Positions 16,065 through 26,142 of a DNA stretch of 64,000 bases are shown in pieces. This DNA comes from Roseburia sp. AM59-24XD. Lineage in GTDB: Bacteria; Bacillota; Clostridia; Lachnospirales; Lachnospiraceae. The notes beneath the pieces are model-generated. The model did no database searches. It saw only the letters and a list, made by a program, of their open reading frames with translations, and was not told the origin of the DNA. Made by a program: the position numbers and the translations under genes. The stretch lies in NCBI RefSeq assembly GCF_003478445.1, contig NZ_QUET01000002.1, positions 86,843 to 150,842 on the forward strand, in the 5' to 3' direction. Within the stretch, counting starts at the first letter, position 1, and every line of letters begins with the position of its first letter.

Positions 16065-18047
16065 TTATTTCATCTCCACAATCTGAATATCCTGCGTCCA
16101 GTCATAATATGGTGTGATGTTCTGATCGACCGTTTCCAGATTCACTCTGGCTGTGCTAAACACCGTCAGATTGCGCTCCTGATATACCGGAACAACCACT
16201 GCCCAATCCAAAATCTTATTATAGCTCTGCGCATATAGATCAATGCTTTTCTTCAGCGGAACAGTATCCATCCCTTCCTCAATATACTCATCCAGATCAC
16301 TGTCCTTAATATGCAAATAATTGCGGCTTCCTGCCGTTTTATTCTTCTTTTGACGACTGTGATACATGCGGTACATGTCTCCGGAAACAGATGTCTCCTC
16401 CTTTCCGCACCATATCTGCGCTTTCCCCTGCTTCAGATGCTTTGTCAGCCTTGCAAGACTGCAGTGTTCCTTTAATACCAGCTTAATGCCGATCTGTTTG
16501 AACAGCTTCTGTGCATTTCTTGCAATCGTGAGCATGCCTTGTTCCTGCGTGTCATCCGGAATATAGATCGTATATTTCTTTCCTGTGTTCTCCGGAAATG
16601 CAGTAATCTTTCCGCTTTTCGTCTTAAACCCGGCTTTCCTGAGATAGCCGAGTGCCGCTTTGCAAGCTGCAGCTTCCCGCTCTTCCACGCTCATATTACT
16701 GTTGTAGATGCCATTGCCATCCACATCCTCACTGTATGCCTGTTTATATTCCTCATCCTCCGGCTGCGGCACGGACCAGGAGATCTGAGAGGCAGGATAA
16801 TCAATCTGCGCTGCTCCCTTCTGACTCAACTCGATCATATTGCTTCTGTTACAGCTAAACAAAATAGAAAAGGCTTTTCTCATATTCTTGGAACGGGTGC
16901 TGTCCGGCTTGTTATCCACACAAACCTGATCCGCATTCATACCAATATAATGATAATAATCGCCGTCCAACAACTTGCCTCCATAAATACGCCCTGTCAG
17001 CTTCCCGCTGGAGTTTGCGTCAGTGATCAGATCCATCGCCTGATTCGTTGCCTGCATGGTCACGACGTCAAAATCCCCGTTCTCCAATGCTTCCAGCTTA
17101 CGCACATCGGACATGTTCCCAATCTCCTTAAGCTGGATAAATGCAGTCTGCGGACATCCACGGTAATATTTCTCGTTGGCTTCGTAATACACGATTCCCT
17201 TCTCGTACTTGATAAACCGATAAGCACCGGCTCCAAACGGTGCATTTTTCTTCTTGGTCAGACCGGACAGATCACCCTTCTTAAACCCAAAACTGCCTGC
17301 CAGAACATTAAAAATGTGTCTGTCTCCATAGAAATTCAGGGAGCATATCGGGATATTCAACGCCTGATATGCGTCTCTGTCGTAGCCCCTGACCGTCACC
17401 TTTACTTTGTAATCGGTCATCTTCTCAATACCGGAAATATCAAGTGCAGAAGCCGACTTGCGATACTTCTGTAAACCGAGGATCGGCAGGCTTCCAAAGG
17501 TCTCCTCTCCCTGATAGCTGCTGTCCGCAAAAGCGTACATAGAAAAGATGACATCATCAATTGTAACCGGTGTTTCATCGCTGAAGGTCAGATCCTTTCG
17601 CAGCTTTATAATATAAGAGGTTGTATCCTTCTCTCGATCCCGCTTCACCTTAAGATTAGCAGGTCCCTCATAACTGAAGGTCTCGCCATTGAAGCGACGT
17701 TTCTCTCCCTTGATCGCATGCTTTACAACAGCACCCTCCCGGTCAAATGTCAGCAGACGAAGCTGTGTCATATCAACGGCTGTCCTGTCGTCATCTGTCT
17801 CCGCGGTAAATGGATTAAATTTCTTATCAAGCTTATTGCAGGCAACCACAAGAGGAACATCCGACTTGTCCTTTCCCTTGCCTCCCGCTTCCACCTTTGG
17901 CACCGGCGTTGCCTTCTCCGAAGTTGCATCCTCCGTCGCTGCCGGCTTGTCCTTTTGATCCTTTTTATTCCCGGAGCATCCAACACCACTAACCGATACG
18001 CATAAAATCAGAGCCAGTGCCAGTCCCTTTCTCCAAATATGTCTCAT
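16065..18047 (-). CDS. ABC transporter substrate-binding lipoprotein, family 5 (peptide type)
   Basis: A 660-residue lipoprotein with signal ALALILCVSVSGVGCSG and a lipid-attached Cys near residue 24, then a Lys/Thr/Glu-rich spacer. The body matches SBP_bac_5 proteins (LRKDLTFSDETPVTIDDVIF and later NAPFGAGAYRFIKYEKG), which bind oligopeptides, nickel or sugars outside the membrane. No permease or ATPase is adjacent, so it is an orphan binding protein. GGAGG lies 5 bases before ATG 18047. Confidence 0.88.
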   Translation of the reverse strand: MRHIWRKGLALALILCVSVSGVGCSGNKKDQKDKPAATEDATSEKATPVPKVEAGGKGKDKSDVPLVVACNKLDKKFNPFTAETDDDRTAVDMTQLRLLTFDREGAVVKHAIKGEKRRFNGETFSYEGPANLKVKRDREKDTTSYIIKLRKDLTFSDETPVTIDDVIFSMYAFADSSYQGEETFGSLPILGLQKYRKSASALDISGIEKMTDYKVKVTVRGYDRDAYQALNIPICSLNFYGDRHIFNVLAGSFGFKKGDLSGLTKKKNAPFGAGAYRFIKYEKGIVYYEANEKYYRGCPQTAFIQLKEIGNMSDVRKLEALENGDFDVVTMQATNQAMDLITDANSSGKLTGRIYGGKLLDGDYYHYIGMNADQVCVDNKPDSTRSKNMRKAFSILFSCNRSNMIELSQKGAAQIDYPASQISWSVPQPEDEEYKQAYSEDVDGNGIYNSNMSVEEREAAACKAALGYLRKAGFKTKSGKITAFPENTGKKYTIYIPDDTQEQGMLTIARNAQKLFKQIGIKLVLKEHCSLARLTKHLKQGKAQIWCGKEETSVSGDMYRMYHSRQKKNKTAGSRNYLHIKDSDLDEYIEEGMDTVPLKKSIDLYAQSYNKILDWAVVVPVYQERNLTVFSTARVNLETVDQNITPYYDWTQDIQIVEMK

Positions 18048-18124
18048 AATTACCTCCAATTACTGTTATCATGTCTTCTCCAATGACCGGCTTCCCCTTT
18101 TGTGCCAGCCACATACTCTTGTTT

Positions 18125-18153
18125 AGAATACCACACAACTTATTTTTGAGCAA
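18125..18153 (-). promoter_or_regulatory. Putative promoter of family 5 binding protein
   Basis: On the minus strand, TTGCTC, a 17-base spacer and TATTCT lie about 80 bases upstream of the start, just after the terminator of the sugar importer operon. Confidence 0.5.
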
Positions 18154-18160
18154 CCCAAAA

Positions 18161-18195
18161 GGGCTGCCCGGCAGGTTTCCCTGTCAGACAGCCCC
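18161..18195 (-). terminator. Terminator of sugar ABC operon
   Basis: On the minus strand, GGGGCTG and GACAGG pair with CCTG and GGGCAGCCC around a short loop, followed by TTTT. It lies about 75 bases after the permease stop. Confidence 0.7.
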
Positions 18196-18269
18196 ATATA
18201 CAATGAGAAAGAGAGGATCATTGTACGATTAGGTCCTGCCGGGTATCGCTACCCGAGGCAAAGAGGGCA

Positions 18270-19148
18270 TCAGCCCTTTACGCTTCCCAATGCAACACCC
18301 TGTACAATATGTTTTGAAAGTATCAGATATACGATGATAACCGGGAATATAGAAAACGCGATCATCATGTAAACCTGACCCATATCAAACTTCAAAAAGT
18401 CTGCACTACGCAAGTTCGCGATCAAAACCGGAAGTGTCTTTTTCTTGTCATCCGTCAAGATCAATGACGGAATGAAGTAGTTATTCCAGCTTGTTACAAA
18501 TGCGAAGATTGCCTGTACTGCAATTGCCGGCTTCATAATAGGAAGGATCATCTGATTGAAGGTACGGAACTCTCCGGCACCATCAATACGGGATGCCTCA
18601 ATGATCTCAATCGGCAGTGAAGATTCCATATACTGCTTCATGTAGAAATAAGTTACCGGTGAAGCCACAGCCGGTACGATCAATGGAATAAAGCTGTTCA
18701 TCAACCCCATCTTTGTCACTAACTGCAGGAAACCAAGAGCGGTAACCTGAGTAGGGATCATCATGATCATCAGGATGAAGGTATGCATAAACTTCTTTAA
18801 CTTAAAGGTATACACATGAAGTGCATACGCTGTCATTGTCGAAAAATATGTAGTCAATAAGGCACTGAATGCAGCGATAACCACACTGTTGATCAAACCG
18901 TTCCAAACCGGCTGGGAACCATGAATAATCGTGTTATCAAAGTTCTTCAGGAAGTTTGTTCCCGGCAGAGCATGGAATCCTAACTGAATCTCACTATGTG
19001 TTCTGGTCGCATTTACAAAAAGTACATAGAACCAAAATAAACAAAGGATCGTAATAAGAATCAGAAAGATGTATGCGATCGCACGACGCGCATGAATGCC
19101 AAATCCCTCTTTTGTAATCTCATCACTTGGTGTTCTTGAATTCGCCAT
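18270..19148 (-). CDS. Carbohydrate ABC transporter permease (MalG type)
   Basis: A 292-residue inner-membrane permease with six predicted helices. The EAA loop that docks the ATPase is visible near residues 188-207 (EASRIDGAGEFRTFNQMILP). The gene follows the MalF-type permease by 2 bases. With the binding protein and MalF-like subunit it forms a CUT1 sugar importer; the ATPase is not encoded here and is probably a shared MsmX-type subunit. Specificity cannot be read from the sequence. Confidence 0.92.
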   Translation of the reverse strand: MANSRTPSDEITKEGFGIHARRAIAYIFLILITILCLFWFYVLFVNATRTHSEIQLGFHALPGTNFLKNFDNTIIHGSQPVWNGLINSVVIAAFSALLTTYFSTMTAYALHVYTFKLKKFMHTFILMIMMIPTQVTALGFLQLVTKMGLMNSFIPLIVPAVASPVTYFYMKQYMESSLPIEIIEASRIDGAGEFRTFNQMILPIMKPAIAVQAIFAFVTSWNNYFIPSLILTDDKKKTLPVLIANLRSADFLKFDMGQVYMMIAFSIFPVIIVYLILSKHIVQGVALGSVKG

Positions 19149-19150
19149 CG

Positions 19151-20070
19151 TTACGCCTCCTTTTTCTGTGCAAATGCCTTAAACACGATCAAGCTCAGGA
19201 TACCCGTGATAATAAACATTACAACGGACAACGCACCACCCATACCGTAGTTCTTACTGAACAGGTGTTTATTCAAGTACATGATCAGTGTCATTGTGGT
19301 CTGTGTTGGCTGACCGGTTCCGTTTGTCAAGATCTGCGGAACATCGAACATCTGCAAACCACCAATCAAGGAAGTAACTAAAACGTAAACCATAATCGGT
19401 CTTAACAGTGGCATGGTAATCTGCCAGAATACCTGGGTAGATGTTGCTCCATCCACCTCGCAGCCTCAAACAGTGATGGATCGATACCCATCATACCTGC
19501 CATCAACAGGATTGTTGTATTACCAAACCACATCAGGAAGTTCATTAATGCAACAAGTCCTCTTGCGCTCCATTTGTGTGACAAGAAGCTGTATGCTTCG
19601 CTGATCACACCGACATGTGTAAGCATTGCATTTACCGGACCGGTATCTGCAAACAATGCGAAGAACAGCATTGAGAATGCGGATGCCATGATCAGGTTTG
19701 GCAGATAGATAACTGTCTTAAAGAAGCGGGAGCATTTCAGGTTCAGTCGCATATCGGAGAACCATGCACCCAGAATCAATGATACGATGATCTGTGGAAC
19801 AAATCCGAGTACCCACATGATCAGGGTATTTCTTAAATACAACCAGAAGTATCCTCCAGCAAATAATTCCTTGTAGTTATCCAATCCCACGAAGTTCGGT
19901 CCGACCTGAATCAGTCCGGAACGGTAGTTCTCATAAAAACTGTTATAGATGGTACTGATCAAAGGAATCAACTGGAAAATAACATAAACAACAACGAATG
20001 GAATTAAGAAAATATATCCCCATTTATTGTGTTTTTCAACTTTTCCTCGTCTCTTTGGAGATGTGCTCAT
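19151..20070 (-). pseudogene. Carbohydrate ABC transporter permease (MalF type), one-base frameshift
   Basis: The first part (20070 to about 19460) encodes the MalF-type N-terminus and first four or five helices up to IDPSLFEAA. The remainder continues in another frame as VDGATSTQVFWQITMPLLRP to the stop at 19151. The join falls inside the EAA loop (EAA-x-VDGA). Adding one base near 19457-19463 restores a 306-residue permease, and the 920-base span is exactly one base short. All other parts of the operon are intact, so a sequence error is more likely than a dead gene. Confidence 0.85.
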
Positions 20071-20100
20071 TTCTTTTTCTCCCCTTTTTTAGGTATAAAA

Positions 20101-20130
20101 TGTGCCTGCCTACATCCGTAAGCAGGCACA
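20101..20130 (-). terminator. Intercistronic hairpin between binding protein and permease genes
   Basis: TGTGCCTGC and GCAGGCACA form a perfect 9-base stem, followed on the minus strand by ATTTTATA. A hairpin in this position commonly makes the binding protein more abundant than the permeases by partial termination or by protecting the 3' end. Confidence 0.75.
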
Positions 20131-20165
20131 TCCAGATTCATGTTACACTATGTACGCCTGTGTGA

Positions 20166-21566
20166 TTAGTGTGTCAACTCAGGGTACTTAGTCTCAACTG
20201 CCTGATAGAACTGCTCCAGAGCTGAATCGTAGTCAGCATTGCCATCGAAGTAATCCTTCATAGCGTTCTGGAACTCCTCGTTACATCCCTGATCATAAGA
20301 TGACAGGTTGCTGAGGTCGATGCTCTCAATACCATCACAGAAGATTGGAAGTGGATTCTGTCCGCCAAGGATAGAATTCTTGAAGCTCTTATCCTTAGAA
20401 AGCTTATCCATTGCAGCCTTGTTGTTAGCGAAATCATTATCCTTCTTAACGATATCAGTCATGATAGACTCATCTGTTGTCATCTTCTCAATGATGTCCT
20501 TAACAAGTGATGAATTATCTGTGCCATTAGCACCACAGATCCATGTACCACCCCAATAGAAGCTCTGAGGTCCCTTGCAGAGAGCCCAGCCGCCGTCCTT
20601 ACCAACGGAACCGTCCTTAGCAGCGTTCATAGAGAAGTTGAAGAACCAAGCTGGTCCGAAGTAAGCGAATACGTTACCGTTCTTCATGAAGCCCTTGCTC
20701 CAGTCAGAAGACCACAGCTCATATGTAGATGTCTCTTTGTTATCAACCATTTCCTTAGACATGTCAACCCATGTCTTGATGTTCTCATCGATGTTGATCT
20801 TGCCATCCTCTACCCACTTAGATGTTACGTTGTTAGAGAATACACGGTATGCATCGTTTACAGATGCTGTTGCAAGATATCCTTTGTCTTTCAGCTTAGC
20901 TGCTGCATCCTTGAATGCATCCCAGTCAGAGAAGATCTCCTGAATCTTATCAGGATCGTCTGTACCGAATACCTTCTTAGCGATGTCACGACGGTAGATC
21001 ATACCAGCCGGGCAAGCCTGCCATGAAGATCCCTTAAGAGCTCCCTTAGAATCTCTTACGATATCCTGTGTGTACTTGTACTGATTTGAAAGTGAATCCT
21101 CAGAAACACCAAGATCATTAACAACGTCTACAGTGTAATCAGAGTTAACATACTTCAGTGCGTAATCAGCCTCAACGAGGAACATATCAACCTTGTCATC
21201 TGCCTTAGCATCTGCCTGGTTCAGAAGTGCCTGATCCAGTGCCTGCTGATAAGCGTTGTCATCGTTAGCTACCTGAGTCCATTTAACCTTAACATCGCCG
21301 ATCTGACCTGTCCACTTACCAGTCTTCTTGTATCCCGGATAGTGAGCAATGACACGATCTCTGAACTCCTCGTTCCAAACACGGATGTTAAGAACCTTAC
21401 CACCGTCAGAAACTTCAGCCTTAGAAGCCTTCTCAGATGTTGCTCCGCTTGTTGCACCACTTGTTGCTTTGTCCTTTGTTGTGTCATCTGATGATCCGCC
21501 ACAACCTGTTAACATTGTTGCAGCCATTGCTGTACACAGAAGTACACTCAATACTTTCTTTCTCAT
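20166..21566 (-). CDS. Sugar ABC transporter substrate-binding lipoprotein (family 1)
   Basis: A 466-residue lipoprotein with lipobox LTGC near residue 22 and a Thr/Ser/Lys-rich linker. The extracellular solute-binding domain (SBP_bac_1) begins at LNIRVWNEEFRDR near residue 59. Aromatic clusters such as FAYFGPAWFFNF and SFYWGGTWICG fit a sugar-binding cleft. First gene of the importer operon, with its own promoter about 150 bases upstream and a hairpin after its stop. Confidence 0.92.
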   Translation of the reverse strand: MRKKVLSVLLCTAMAATMLTGCGGSSDDTTKDKATSGATSGATSEKASKAEVSDGGKVLNIRVWNEEFRDRVIAHYPGYKKTGKWTGQIGDVKVKWTQVANDDNAYQQALDQALLNQADAKADDKVDMFLVEADYALKYVNSDYTVDVVNDLGVSEDSLSNQYKYTQDIVRDSKGALKGSSWQACPAGMIYRRDIAKKVFGTDDPDKIQEIFSDWDAFKDAAAKLKDKGYLATASVNDAYRVFSNNVTSKWVEDGKINIDENIKTWVDMSKEMVDNKETSTYELWSSDWSKGFMKNGNVFAYFGPAWFFNFSMNAAKDGSVGKDGGWALCKGPQSFYWGGTWICGANGTDNSSLVKDIIEKMTTDESIMTDIVKKDNDFANNKAAMDKLSKDKSFKNSILGGQNPLPIFCDGIESIDLSNLSSYDQGCNEEFQNAMKDYFDGNADYDSALEQFYQAVETKYPELTH

Positions 21567-21684
21567 AAAAAGCCTCCTCTAAATTAAATTGTTTGCTTTA
21601 TATTTATGCTGCACCCACAGCAGAAATATCATGGTATCACCATTTTGAAATGTAACCATCTTTACGAAAATGATTACGTTGTTT

Positions 21685-21696
21685 AGGAACGTTCCT
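21685..21696. promoter_or_regulatory. Palindromic operator candidate in sugar operon leader
   Basis: AGGAACGTTCCT is a perfect 12-base palindrome about 15-27 bases after the predicted transcription start. It is the size and position of a LacI or similar repressor site; no such regulator is in the window. Confidence 0.4.
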
Positions 21697-21717
21697 TCAA
21701 CTTTTTTCCGTAAGACC

Positions 21718-21746
21718 AATATAACACATGTTGGCAAATTATACAA
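21718..21746 (-). promoter_or_regulatory. Promoter of sugar ABC operon
   Basis: On the minus strand, TTGTAT, a 17-base spacer and TATATT lie about 150 bases upstream of the binding-protein start. Confidence 0.55.
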
Positions 21747-21848
21747 GTATTTTTTTGATTTTTTTATTTTGTTTGTCATATTTGACTACATTTTGTGATG
21801 GAAGTATGTCCAACACCACATTATATGGACATTTTTTGTAAAAAAGAA

Positions 21849-21889
21849 TAGGAAAAGACGAAAAAATATTTTTTTCTCGTCTTTTCCTA
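21849..21889 (-). terminator. Terminator after NUDIX gene
   Basis: TAGGAAAAGACGA and TCGTCTTTTCCTA form a perfect 13-base stem with a loop of 15, followed on the minus strand by TTCTTTTTT. It lies about 120 bases past the NUDIX stop. Confidence 0.75.
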
Positions 21890-22008
21890 CAAAATCCCGA
21901 CGTCACTTTGCCGCTGTTGTTTATTTTCGGCATGAAATCAGTAAAATATCATAAAATCCCGGTTTTAGTAAACATTTTCGTACAGCAAATCCACGATACG
22001 TTTCTATA

Positions 22009-22628
22009 TTATATATGTAAAAACGCGAACGGATCCTCCGGGCTGCTGTTTAAAAACATCATAAACAGGTACGCGGCACGCAGAGACACCAGCTCCTCCC
22101 TGAGAATCCGCCTTATCTCGTCTTTGTCTGCCAGAAAGACCTCGATATCCTCAGTCGCCTCCTGCGCTCCCGGGTTCAGAACACCATCCGCATATCCAAA
22201 CACCGTCACATCGCACTCGTCAGACATTCCCTGGCTCTGTACAAACGGACGCATCAGAGCATCGCTTCCCTCCCGGTAAAGCGTAAAGTCCAGTCCGGTC
22301 TCTTCCTTCATCTCACGGACAGCCGCCTCCGCAGGATCCTCTCCCGCATCCACAAGCCCCGCCGGAACTTCATATATATAGCCGTTGACCGGGTAGCGGA
22401 ACTGACGGATCACCACCAGCTTGCCCGGATCCGGACGGTATACCGGATAAATAACGACACCGTCCGCCCGAAGCGTTCCGGTCTCATACATCAGATCTCC
22501 GGACTCCCGCCTGGTGGCAATATAATACGGAAAATGAACCCCGTCCCTGCGGACCGCATCGATCTCGTACATATTGAGAAATTTATTGTCTGTCTGGCGT
22601 TTCAGCCTTCCGCATGTGCTTTTCCCAT
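22009..22628 (-). pseudogene. NUDIX hydrolase (ADP-ribose pyrophosphatase-like), N-terminal frameshift
   Basis: From 22572 the frame encodes a NUDIX protein with the box GLVDAGEDPAEAAVREMKEE, then TG (GX5EX7REUXEEXGU complete), typical of enzymes cleaving ADP-ribose or similar. The frame continues upstream without a start codon as LKRQTDNKFLN, a usual N-terminus for this group. A good start, ATG 22628 after AAAGGAAAG, lies in the neighbouring frame (MGKAHAEG). The 620-base span is one short of a multiple of three, so one lost base near 22604-22608 explains the split. A functional protein from 22572 alone is also possible. Confidence 0.75.
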
Positions 22629-22679
22629 GGTGATCTTACTTTCCTTTCTCTTAAGCTTTCTTGAACCACGCCATAGCGA

Positions 22680-24062
22680 TTACATGCAATACAGATTGAT
22701 CACACCGAATGTGATCAGCTTATTGCCGGTGTTGTAAGCAAAGCCGCAGTCAATATTAAAGGAGACTGCCTCTCCGTTGGCATCCTGATCCTTGATCATA
22801 TACTGATAGATTGTAGAGGTGGAACCGGATGAGATATTCTTTGTGGTATCCGCAGCATATACCGCAAAGCTGAATGCATCGACACAGCTGTCTGCCACAA
22901 ATTCCGTTGCCATATAATAATCACCGTAATCCTGTTTGAAACGATCCTTCCAGGTTGTTCCGTCAGAGCTGCTCTGCTGGGTTTTACCTGTGGATGCCAT
23001 TTCCAGCGCATGGCGCTGTGCACTGCCGGAGGTACTGTCCGTCATTGCCTCCTTGCCTTTGAAAACACGGAAGACGTTGACAAAATCACGCATTTCAAAC
23101 TGCATGGCTGTCATGACCGCGTCATCATAGCTGCAGTTCTTCGGTATGATCAGGTTATCGAGCTTGGAGTTGAGCGTCTTGTCGAAGATCTGAACGCCGT
23201 AAACACCGCCCTTTCCCTGATGGTCGACAAATGCATTGACGTAAGCACTGCCTTTATCATACTGATAGCCGGCTTCGTAATCGAAACGGGACATATCGCT
23301 GAAGCCGCGTCCCTTCAGAACATCAGCACTGTCCTGCGAAGAAACAAGATCTGCATAGCAGAAATATGCGGAGATCGTAGTCATTCCCACAACCTTATCG
23401 GACCGGAACTGTATTTCCACATAGTTGGTATAATCGCCGGACGGGTTATAAATATAGGTGCTGTTTCCCTGCGGGGACTTTCCTGTCTTATCCGGTGCTG
23501 CGCCCATTACCTTTTCAACCTCTGCACTCGTCATTCCGAGTGTAATGTTGAATTTGCCAATAGCAAGCGTATTCTCGGCTGCCGTTGTCGGCTTTACATG
23601 GTTCGATGTGGTGGTTGCGTTCTGTCCCGGCTTTGCACTCGGGGAAACGGACGGCTTGCTGCTTGGCTTTGCGGACGCTCCCGGTGCCTGTGTGCTGCCC
23701 GGTCTGGCAGTTTCATAAATACTTTCCTGATACTCACCACGCGCTTTGACCGTCACCTTGCAGACATATCTCTTCTTACCGCACTTTGCCGTGATCTTTG
23801 CCGTTCCCTTTTTCTTACCTTTTACGACACCCTTTTTCGTCACGGAAGCCACTTTCTTCTTAGAGGACTTCCAGGTTACTTTCTTCTTTTTTGTGTTTTT
23901 GAGCTTCAGCTTTACCTTCTGCCCGACCTTAATAGTCACCTTTTTCTTATTAAGTTTAATTTTGCCTTTGGCGCTGGCACCTCCCGGAACCATCGTTCCT
24001 GTAATGAGCAGCGAGATTGCTGCCAACACTGCAACGCCCTGTTTCCATTTTATTTTTCTCAT
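22680..24062 (-). CDS. Secreted CAP-domain protein with Ig-like domain, paralogue 1
   Basis: A 460-residue exported protein. It has a signal peptide (KQGVAVLAAISLLITGTMV, cleavage near ASA), then a lysine-rich bacterial Ig-like (Big_2) domain at about 35-108 (VTWKSSKKKVASVTKKGVVK). A Pro/Ser/Ala-rich linker follows to about 165. After it comes a CAP-associated N-terminal domain (IGKFNITLGMTSAEVEKVMG) and a C-terminal CAP/SCP-like domain (HALEMASTGK, WKDRFKQDYGDYY). Start at ATG 24062 after AAAGGAAC. One of three similar genes here. Possible role in cell-wall or host interaction; not shown by sequence. Confidence 0.85.
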   Translation of the reverse strand: MRKIKWKQGVAVLAAISLLITGTMVPGGASAKGKIKLNKKKVTIKVGQKVKLKLKNTKKKKVTWKSSKKKVASVTKKGVVKGKKKGTAKITAKCGKKRYVCKVTVKARGEYQESIYETARPGSTQAPGASAKPSSKPSVSPSAKPGQNATTTSNHVKPTTAAENTLAIGKFNITLGMTSAEVEKVMGAAPDKTGKSPQGNSTYIYNPSGDYTNYVEIQFRSDKVVGMTTISAYFCYADLVSSQDSADVLKGRGFSDMSRFDYEAGYQYDKGSAYVNAFVDHQGKGGVYGVQIFDKTLNSKLDNLIIPKNCSYDDAVMTAMQFEMRDFVNVFRVFKGKEAMTDSTSGSAQRHALEMASTGKTQQSSSDGTTWKDRFKQDYGDYYMATEFVADSCVDAFSFAVYAADTTKNISSGSTSTIYQYMIKDQDANGEAVSFNIDCGFAYNTGNKLITFGVINLYCM

Positions 24063-24129
24063 AATCTGTTCCTTTCTTACCCCGTTCAAAGCAGCACGAC
24101 TTCTACTTTTCGCGATACTGTCTTGAAGC

Positions 24130-25536
24130 CTAATATGCATAAAAATCAAATGCCGAAAATGTCAGCTTGCTTCCGCTTGCCGTATTGGCGAATCCACACT
24201 CGATGCAGAAATCAACCGCTTCATCCTCATATTCTTCCATCAATATATACTTATAGAAATTGGTGGTAGAATCCCGCTCCGCAATCGCATAGGTGACTGC
24301 AGAAAACGCATCCGGACTGCCGTATGAAACATACTCGGTCTTCAGGAAGAGCTTCTCTCCATCGTTGTAATTCTGATCAAACCGCGTCTTCCAACTTACG
24401 GAACCTTCGTCCATCACATCACTGTTCTTGCTTGCCATATATTCGCTGTGAGCCTGTGCCACACCATTGTCTGTGATCTGCATCAGCCCTGCACCGTGGT
24501 ATGCACGATATGCATTCAGATACAGTGCCGTAAGACGCGCCTGATACTTGTTAATGTCATCGGAATATTTGCAGTTTTTCGGATAAAGAAGCGTGTCCAT
24601 CGATCCCAGACTCTTATCAAAGATCTGTACACCGTATACTGCACCACCTCTCTGGGCATCCGTCATGACATTGATATATTCCTGATCGCTTGTCTTTGAA
24701 TATATCGTGTACTTGTAGGTTTCTACCGCTGTAAAACCGTTCGCTTTCAGTGTAGCAATGCTGTTGCCGGCTGCAGCGATGTCTCCGTAGTTAAAATTCT
24801 TCGAGATCGTGGATAACTCGACGAGCTTTCCATCCTTGACCTGAAGTTCCACGAGACAGGAGTAATCATTGCCCGGATTGTATATATACGAAGCGTATCC
24901 CTGTGGTGAAATGCCTTCATCCACACATTTGCTCCCCAGAATATTCTGCGCATCCTGAAATGACATTCCGATCGAAAGAGAGTACTTACCAATCGTTAAT
25001 GTATTGCCGGAAGGAGCTGCCGTTGGGGCTGTCGTTGGTTCCTTTGTCGGGTTGACCGGTGCCTTTGTCGGATTTACCGGTGCCTCACTTGCCGGTGCTT
25101 TTGTCGGGTTACTTGTCGGATTTACCGGTGTCTTCGTTGGTTCGCCCGTCGGCTTTGCAGTCGGCACTGTTGTTCCCGGCATTTCTGTTTCATCCGGTTC
25201 TACAAAGCTATCCCGCTTCTCCTTCACGATCACCGTACAGGTATAGCTCTTTTTATTAGACTTTGCCGTGATCTTCGCAGTTCCTGCACTCTTTCCACGG
25301 ACAATTCCCTTTGCCGATACGGATGCCACCTTCTTTTTGGAGGATTTCCAGATGACTTTTTTCTTTGCGTTCTTAAGCTTAAGTGTCACCTTTCCTCCGA
25401 CCTTGATCGTTACTTTCTTCTTATTCAGCCTGATCTTCGCTTTCGCTCCGGCACTGCCCGGAACGGTAATTCCTGTCAATACCAATGCTGCTGCCGTTAA
25501 AACGGCAATGCCCTGTTTCCATTTACGTTTTCTCAT
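24130..25536 (-). CDS. Secreted CAP-domain protein with Ig-like domain, paralogue 2
   Basis: A 468-residue protein with the same order as paralogue 1: signal peptide, lysine-rich Big_2 domain, a linker of repeated NPTKAP and PTKEPT units (about 115-165), a CAP-associated domain (IGKYSLSIGMSFQDAQNILG) and a CAP domain (AHSEYMASKNSDVMDEGSVS). It is closer in its C-terminal half to paralogue 3 than to paralogue 1. The proline/threonine linker suggests a surface stalk. Confidence 0.87.
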   Translation of the reverse strand: MRKRKWKQGIAVLTAAALVLTGITVPGSAGAKAKIRLNKKKVTIKVGGKVTLKLKNAKKKVIWKSSKKKVASVSAKGIVRGKSAGTAKITAKSNKKSYTCTVIVKEKRDSFVEPDETEMPGTTVPTAKPTGEPTKTPVNPTSNPTKAPASEAPVNPTKAPVNPTKEPTTAPTAAPSGNTLTIGKYSLSIGMSFQDAQNILGSKCVDEGISPQGYASYIYNPGNDYSCLVELQVKDGKLVELSTISKNFNYGDIAAAGNSIATLKANGFTAVETYKYTIYSKTSDQEYINVMTDAQRGGAVYGVQIFDKSLGSMDTLLYPKNCKYSDDINKYQARLTALYLNAYRAYHGAGLMQITDNGVAQAHSEYMASKNSDVMDEGSVSWKTRFDQNYNDGEKLFLKTEYVSYGSPDAFSAVTYAIAERDSTTNFYKYILMEEYEDEAVDFCIECGFANTASGSKLTFSAFDFYAY

Positions 25537-25560
25537 CCTTTTCCCCTTTCTGTATACGTT

Positions 25561-26049
25561 TTAATCCTGCTCTTTGCGAATGATATCGGCAAATTTTCCT
25601 CCGGTCACCTTCAGAAGATCCTCCGGCTTCAGAATAATCTGTTCTCCCAGTCTGCCACCGCTGACGATCATTTCCGGCAGATCTGCCGCACTCTCATCAA
25701 TCACAGTAGGAAACTGCTTCTTCATGCCGATCGGTGTACAGCCGCCGCGGATGTAACCGGTCACCTTGTTGATATCTTTAACCGGCAGCATTTCCACGCT
25801 TTTCTCGCCTACGGCTTTTGCCGCTTTCTTCATATCAACTTCTTTATCCACGGGAAGAGCAAACACATAATACTGCCTGCTCTTCCCGATCATTACTAAT
25901 GTTTTAAAGGACATGTCATAGCTCTGTCCAAGCTGGTCCGCAATTGTGACTCCGTCAATAAACTCCCCGCATTCGTAGGTATTTAACTGATACGGAATCT
26001 TCTGGCGGTCCAGTATGCGCATTGCGTTTGTTTTTACTTCTTTTCCCAT
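25561..26049 (-). CDS. ybaK: YbaK/EbsC-type aminoacyl-tRNA deacylase
   Basis: A 162-residue YbaK domain protein: KTLVMIGKSRQYYVFALPVD, then KDINKVTGYIRGGCTPIGMK with the conserved Lys and Gly residues of the Cys-tRNA(Pro) deacylases. It would hydrolyse mischarged Cys-tRNA(Pro) in the cytosol. Its position between two exported CAP-protein genes appears incidental; AGGAGG-like GGAGGC precedes the start. Confidence 0.92.
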   Translation of the reverse strand: MGKEVKTNAMRILDRQKIPYQLNTYECGEFIDGVTIADQLGQSYDMSFKTLVMIGKSRQYYVFALPVDKEVDMKKAAKAVGEKSVEMLPVKDINKVTGYIRGGCTPIGMKKQFPTVIDESAADLPEMIVSGGRLGEQIILKPEDLLKVTGGKFADIIRKEQD

Positions 26050-26142
26050 AGATGCCTCCTGATATCTGTCATTCTGTGATCACGGCGTCAGCCGCTCATT
26101 TAAAATTGACTGGGGAATTGCTCCCCCAGTCAAATAATAATC

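Noticed and set aside
16539..17474. 311-codon plus-strand frame opposite the family 5 binding protein
   Set aside because: It is a shadow of a clear lipoprotein gene on the other strand and has no recognisable domain.
19151..20070. Programmed ribosomal frameshifting in the malF-type gene
   Set aside because: There is no slippery heptamer or following pseudoknot at the join; a lost base fits better and matches the pattern at other loci.
23010..24269. 419-codon plus-strand frame opposite CAP paralogue 1
   Set aside because: Cysteine/arginine-rich shadow of a signal-peptide gene with good ribosome binding site on the minus strand.
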